NCBI GenBank assembly: GCA_020161695.1
Contig: JAIUOO010000003.1
Coordinates: 1-64,000, forward strand
Reading direction: 5' to 3'
DNA: 64,000 nt
From: Pseudomonadota bacterium
Lineage (GTDB): Bacteria; Pseudomonadota; Alphaproteobacteria; Rhizobiales; Phreatobacteraceae
Below, piece after piece: positions 62,486 to 64,000 of this stretch. The notes beneath the pieces were generated by a model. That model saw only the letters and a program-made list of their open reading frames with translations. It was not told the DNA's origin and made no database searches. Within the stretch, counting starts at the first letter, position 1. Each line of letters begins with the position of its first letter. Made by a program: the position numbers and the translations under genes.

Positions 62486-62602
62486 TGCCCGAGGGAGCCC
62501 GAGGCGAGCCATGCGCGTCAAGAGCACGTGACCGCATGGCAGGTCGATTGACCGCGGCATCTACCTCCGGTTTGGTTGCCGCTTCGATTTCCGGAGGTTT
62601 CC

Positions 62603-63769
62603 ATGCCCATCGTCAACCGCATCTCGGCCCTTCACGACGAGGTCACCGCCTGGCGGCGCGACATCCACGAATATCCCGAGCTGCAGTTCGACGTGCACCG
62701 CACGGCCGGCATCGTCGCCGAGAAGCTGAAGGAGTTCGGCTGCGACGAGATCGTCACGGGCATCGGCAAGACCGGCGTGGTCGGCATCATCAAGGGCCGG
62801 AATACCGGTTCGGGCAAGGTCATCGGCCTGCGCGCCGACATGGATGCGCTGCCGCTGACCGAGATCACCGGCGTTCCCCATGCCTCCAAGGTTCCCGGCA
62901 AGATGCACGCCTGCGGCCATGACGGCCACACCGCCATGCTGCTGGGCGCGGCCAAGTATCTCGCCGAGACGCGTAATTTCGACGGCTCCGTCGCGGTCAT
63001 CTTCCAGCCGGCCGAAGAGGGCGGCGGCGGCGGCCGCGAGATGGTCAATGACGGCATGATGGACCGTTTCGGCATCCAGGAGGTCTATGGCATGCACAAT
63101 GCGCCTGGCCTTCCCGTCGGCCAGTTCGCGCTCCGCCCCGGCCCGCTCATGGCTGCGGCCGACCGGATCGAGATCCTCGTCGAGGGCAAGGGCGGCCATG
63201 CCGCAAAGCCCCATCTCGCCGTCGATACGATCCTGATCGCCTCGCAGATCATCGTGAACGCCCAGTCCATCGTCTCGCGCAACGTCGATCCGCTGCAAAA
63301 CGCAGTGGTGTCGATCTGCGCCTTCAATGCCGGCTTCACCGACAACGTCATCCCGCAGACGGCGCGGCTGCAGGGCACTGTGCGCACGCTGACCCCGGAA
63401 ATGCGCGATTTCGTCGAGGCCCGCCTCCACGCCATCGTCGAGGGCACGGCGGCGGTGTTCGGCGGCACGGCCAAGCTCGTCTATCACCGCGACTATCCCG
63501 TCACGAAGAACCATTCCGACAACGCCATCTTCGCGGGCGACGCGGCAGCCGCCGTGGTCGGCGAGGACGCGATCAACCGCGACACCGTGCCGGTGATGGG
63601 CGGCGAGGACTTCTCGTTCATGCTGGAGGCCCGCCCCGGCGCCTTCATCTTCATCGGTCAGGGCGACGGCCCGAACGTCCACCACCCGGCCTATGACTTC
63701 AACGACGAGATCATCCCGATCGGCATGAGCTACTGGGCCAAGCTCGTCGAGAGCCGCCTGCCCGCCTGA
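62603..63769 (+). CDS. M20 aminoacylase/amidohydrolase (hippurate-hydrolase type)
   Basis: A 388-aa M20D hydrolase. Typical blocks are WRRDIHEYPELQFDVHRTAG, GLRADMDALPLTEITGVPHA, the metal-binding HACGHDGHTAMLLGAAKYLA, and FQPAEEGGGGGREMVNDGMM with the catalytic Glu pair. Such enzymes cleave N-acylated or N-aromatic amino acids. The ATG at 62603 follows a CCGGAGGTTT ribosome site. A close paralogue starts 67 bp after it, with a terminator-like hairpin between. Confidence 0.94.
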   Translation: MPIVNRISALHDEVTAWRRDIHEYPELQFDVHRTAGIVAEKLKEFGCDEIVTGIGKTGVVGIIKGRNTGSGKVIGLRADMDALPLTEITGVPHASKVPGKMHACGHDGHTAMLLGAAKYLAETRNFDGSVAVIFQPAEEGGGGGREMVNDGMMDRFGIQEVYGMHNAPGLPVGQFALRPGPLMAAADRIEILVEGKGGHAAKPHLAVDTILIASQIIVNAQSIVSRNVDPLQNAVVSICAFNAGFTDNVIPQTARLQGTVRTLTPEMRDFVEARLHAIVEGTAAVFGGTAKLVYHRDYPVTKNHSDNAIFAGDAAAAVVGEDAINRDTVPVMGGEDFSFMLEARPGAFIFIGQGDGPNVHHPAYDFNDEIIPIGMSYWAKLVESRLPA

Positions 63770-63779
63770 CCCCGACGCC

Positions 63780-63815
63780 GCGCCCTCCGTCAAATCCGGA
63801 GGGCGCTTCTTCCTC
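63780..63815 (+). terminator. Terminator-like hairpin between two M20 genes
   Basis: A perfect 10-bp stem, GCGCCCTCCG (63780-63789) / CGGAGGGCGC (63797-63806), with a 7-base loop is followed by TTCTTCCTC. It lies 11 bp after the first M20 stop and 30 bp before the second start. It could end most transcripts or protect the first message. Confidence 0.75.
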
Positions 63816-63835
63816 GCAGCCGCCTCGGGCCCCTC

Positions 63836-64000
63836 ATGTCGATCAGCAACCGCATTGCCGACCTCGCCCACGAGGCGACCGAATGGCGCCGCGACTTCCA
63901 CCAGCATCCCGAACTGCTGTTCGACCTGCCGCGCACCTCGGCCATCGTCGCCGAGAAGCTGCGCGCCTTCGGCTGCGACGAGGTGGTGACCGGCATCGGC
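63836..64000 (+). CDS. Second M20 amidohydrolase, partial at window edge
   Basis: From the ATG at 63836 the first 55 codons read MSISNRIADLAHEATEWRRD, then FHQHPELLFDLPRT, and run off the right edge at GCDEVVTGIG. They match the upstream M20 enzyme at most positions (for example WRRDxHxxPEL, AIVAEKLRxFGCDE). This is a tandem duplicate. The rest is outside the window. Confidence 0.92.
   Translation, partial: MSISNRIADLAHEATEWRRDFHQHPELLFDLPRTSAIVAEKLRAFGCDEVVTGIG

Noticed and set aside
1..64000. CRISPR arrays, tRNA or rRNA genes
   Set aside because: No regularly spaced direct repeats, no cloverleaf-type sequence ending in GGTTCRANYCC and no rRNA-like stretch was recognised. The repeated units found are dispersed palindromes, not arrays.

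Overview
This is a 64 kb, GC-rich chromosomal window from an alphaproteobacterium, most likely a member of the Hyphomicrobiales (Rhizobiales). The evidence is the aroK-aroB-CBS/CorC order, the leuD-ridA-chorismate mutase-hisC-tyrC run, a UvrB with a long N-terminal extension, a divergent IF-1 with a basic tail, many orphan tripartite-tricarboxylate (Bug) binding proteins, and dispersed palindromic intergenic repeats of the kind seen in rhizobia and relatives. The genus cannot be named from sequence reading alone. No tRNA, rRNA or CRISPR array was seen.

Left edge (1-3.84 kb): a lower-GC accessory patch holding the end of one IS3-type element, a complete second IS3-family element (1970-3241), and three genes that all look truncated at their 5' ends. 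These are an HNH endonuclease-like gene, an unrecognised minus-strand gene, and a HEPN-domain (MAE_28990-like) gene. The patch stops 5 bp from the 3' end of uvrB and looks like a decayed defence or mobile island.

Core and transport region (3.8-36 kb): uvrB; a flavin-dependent LLM oxidoreductase; a Bug-type binding protein; a DUF3237 protein; a MacA-like adaptor and a MacB-like ATPase with no permease beside them; a complete Liv-type ABC importer (livGHMKF) ending in an acyl-CoA ligase; the remains of a short-chain dehydrogenase; a TRAP transporter (P, Q, M); a two-subunit 3-oxoacid CoA-transferase; an AsmA-family protein; a large MscS-type channel; an ArsR-type regulator divergent from a TauE/SafE exporter; a RecD2-like helicase; a second TauE/SafE protein; and a Na/Pi cotransporter-like protein.

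Biosynthesis region (36-47 kb): IF-1; an EamA transporter; a minus-strand amino-acid cluster (leuD, RidA, chorismate mutase, hisC, arogenate/prephenate dehydrogenase, cupin, GNAT); bolA; mgsA; a CNNM/CorC protein; aroB; and aroK. Together these cover steps of the shikimate, tyrosine/phenylalanine, histidine and leucine pathways.

Right region (47-64 kb): catabolic and transport genes (CitE-like lyase, FAD oxidase, ketopantoate-reductase-like protein, M81 peptidase, Bug protein, methylmalonate-semialdehyde dehydrogenase with a divergent LysR regulator); a TetR-adaptor-RND efflux operon with a visible operator-like palindrome; a secreted helix-hairpin-helix protein; an ArgE-like deacetylase; and two tandem M20 amidohydrolases, the second cut by the window edge.

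A 90-bp palindromic repeat occurs four times in intergenic positions (31.1, 34.4, 37.9 and 50.3 kb). Other hairpin repeats sit in the liv operon and after the MacB-like ATPase. I did not find a clearly new multi-gene system. The most unusual items are the MacA adaptor with an inserted Spy/CpxP-like segment and no permease gene, and the IS-disrupted HNH/HEPN patch.
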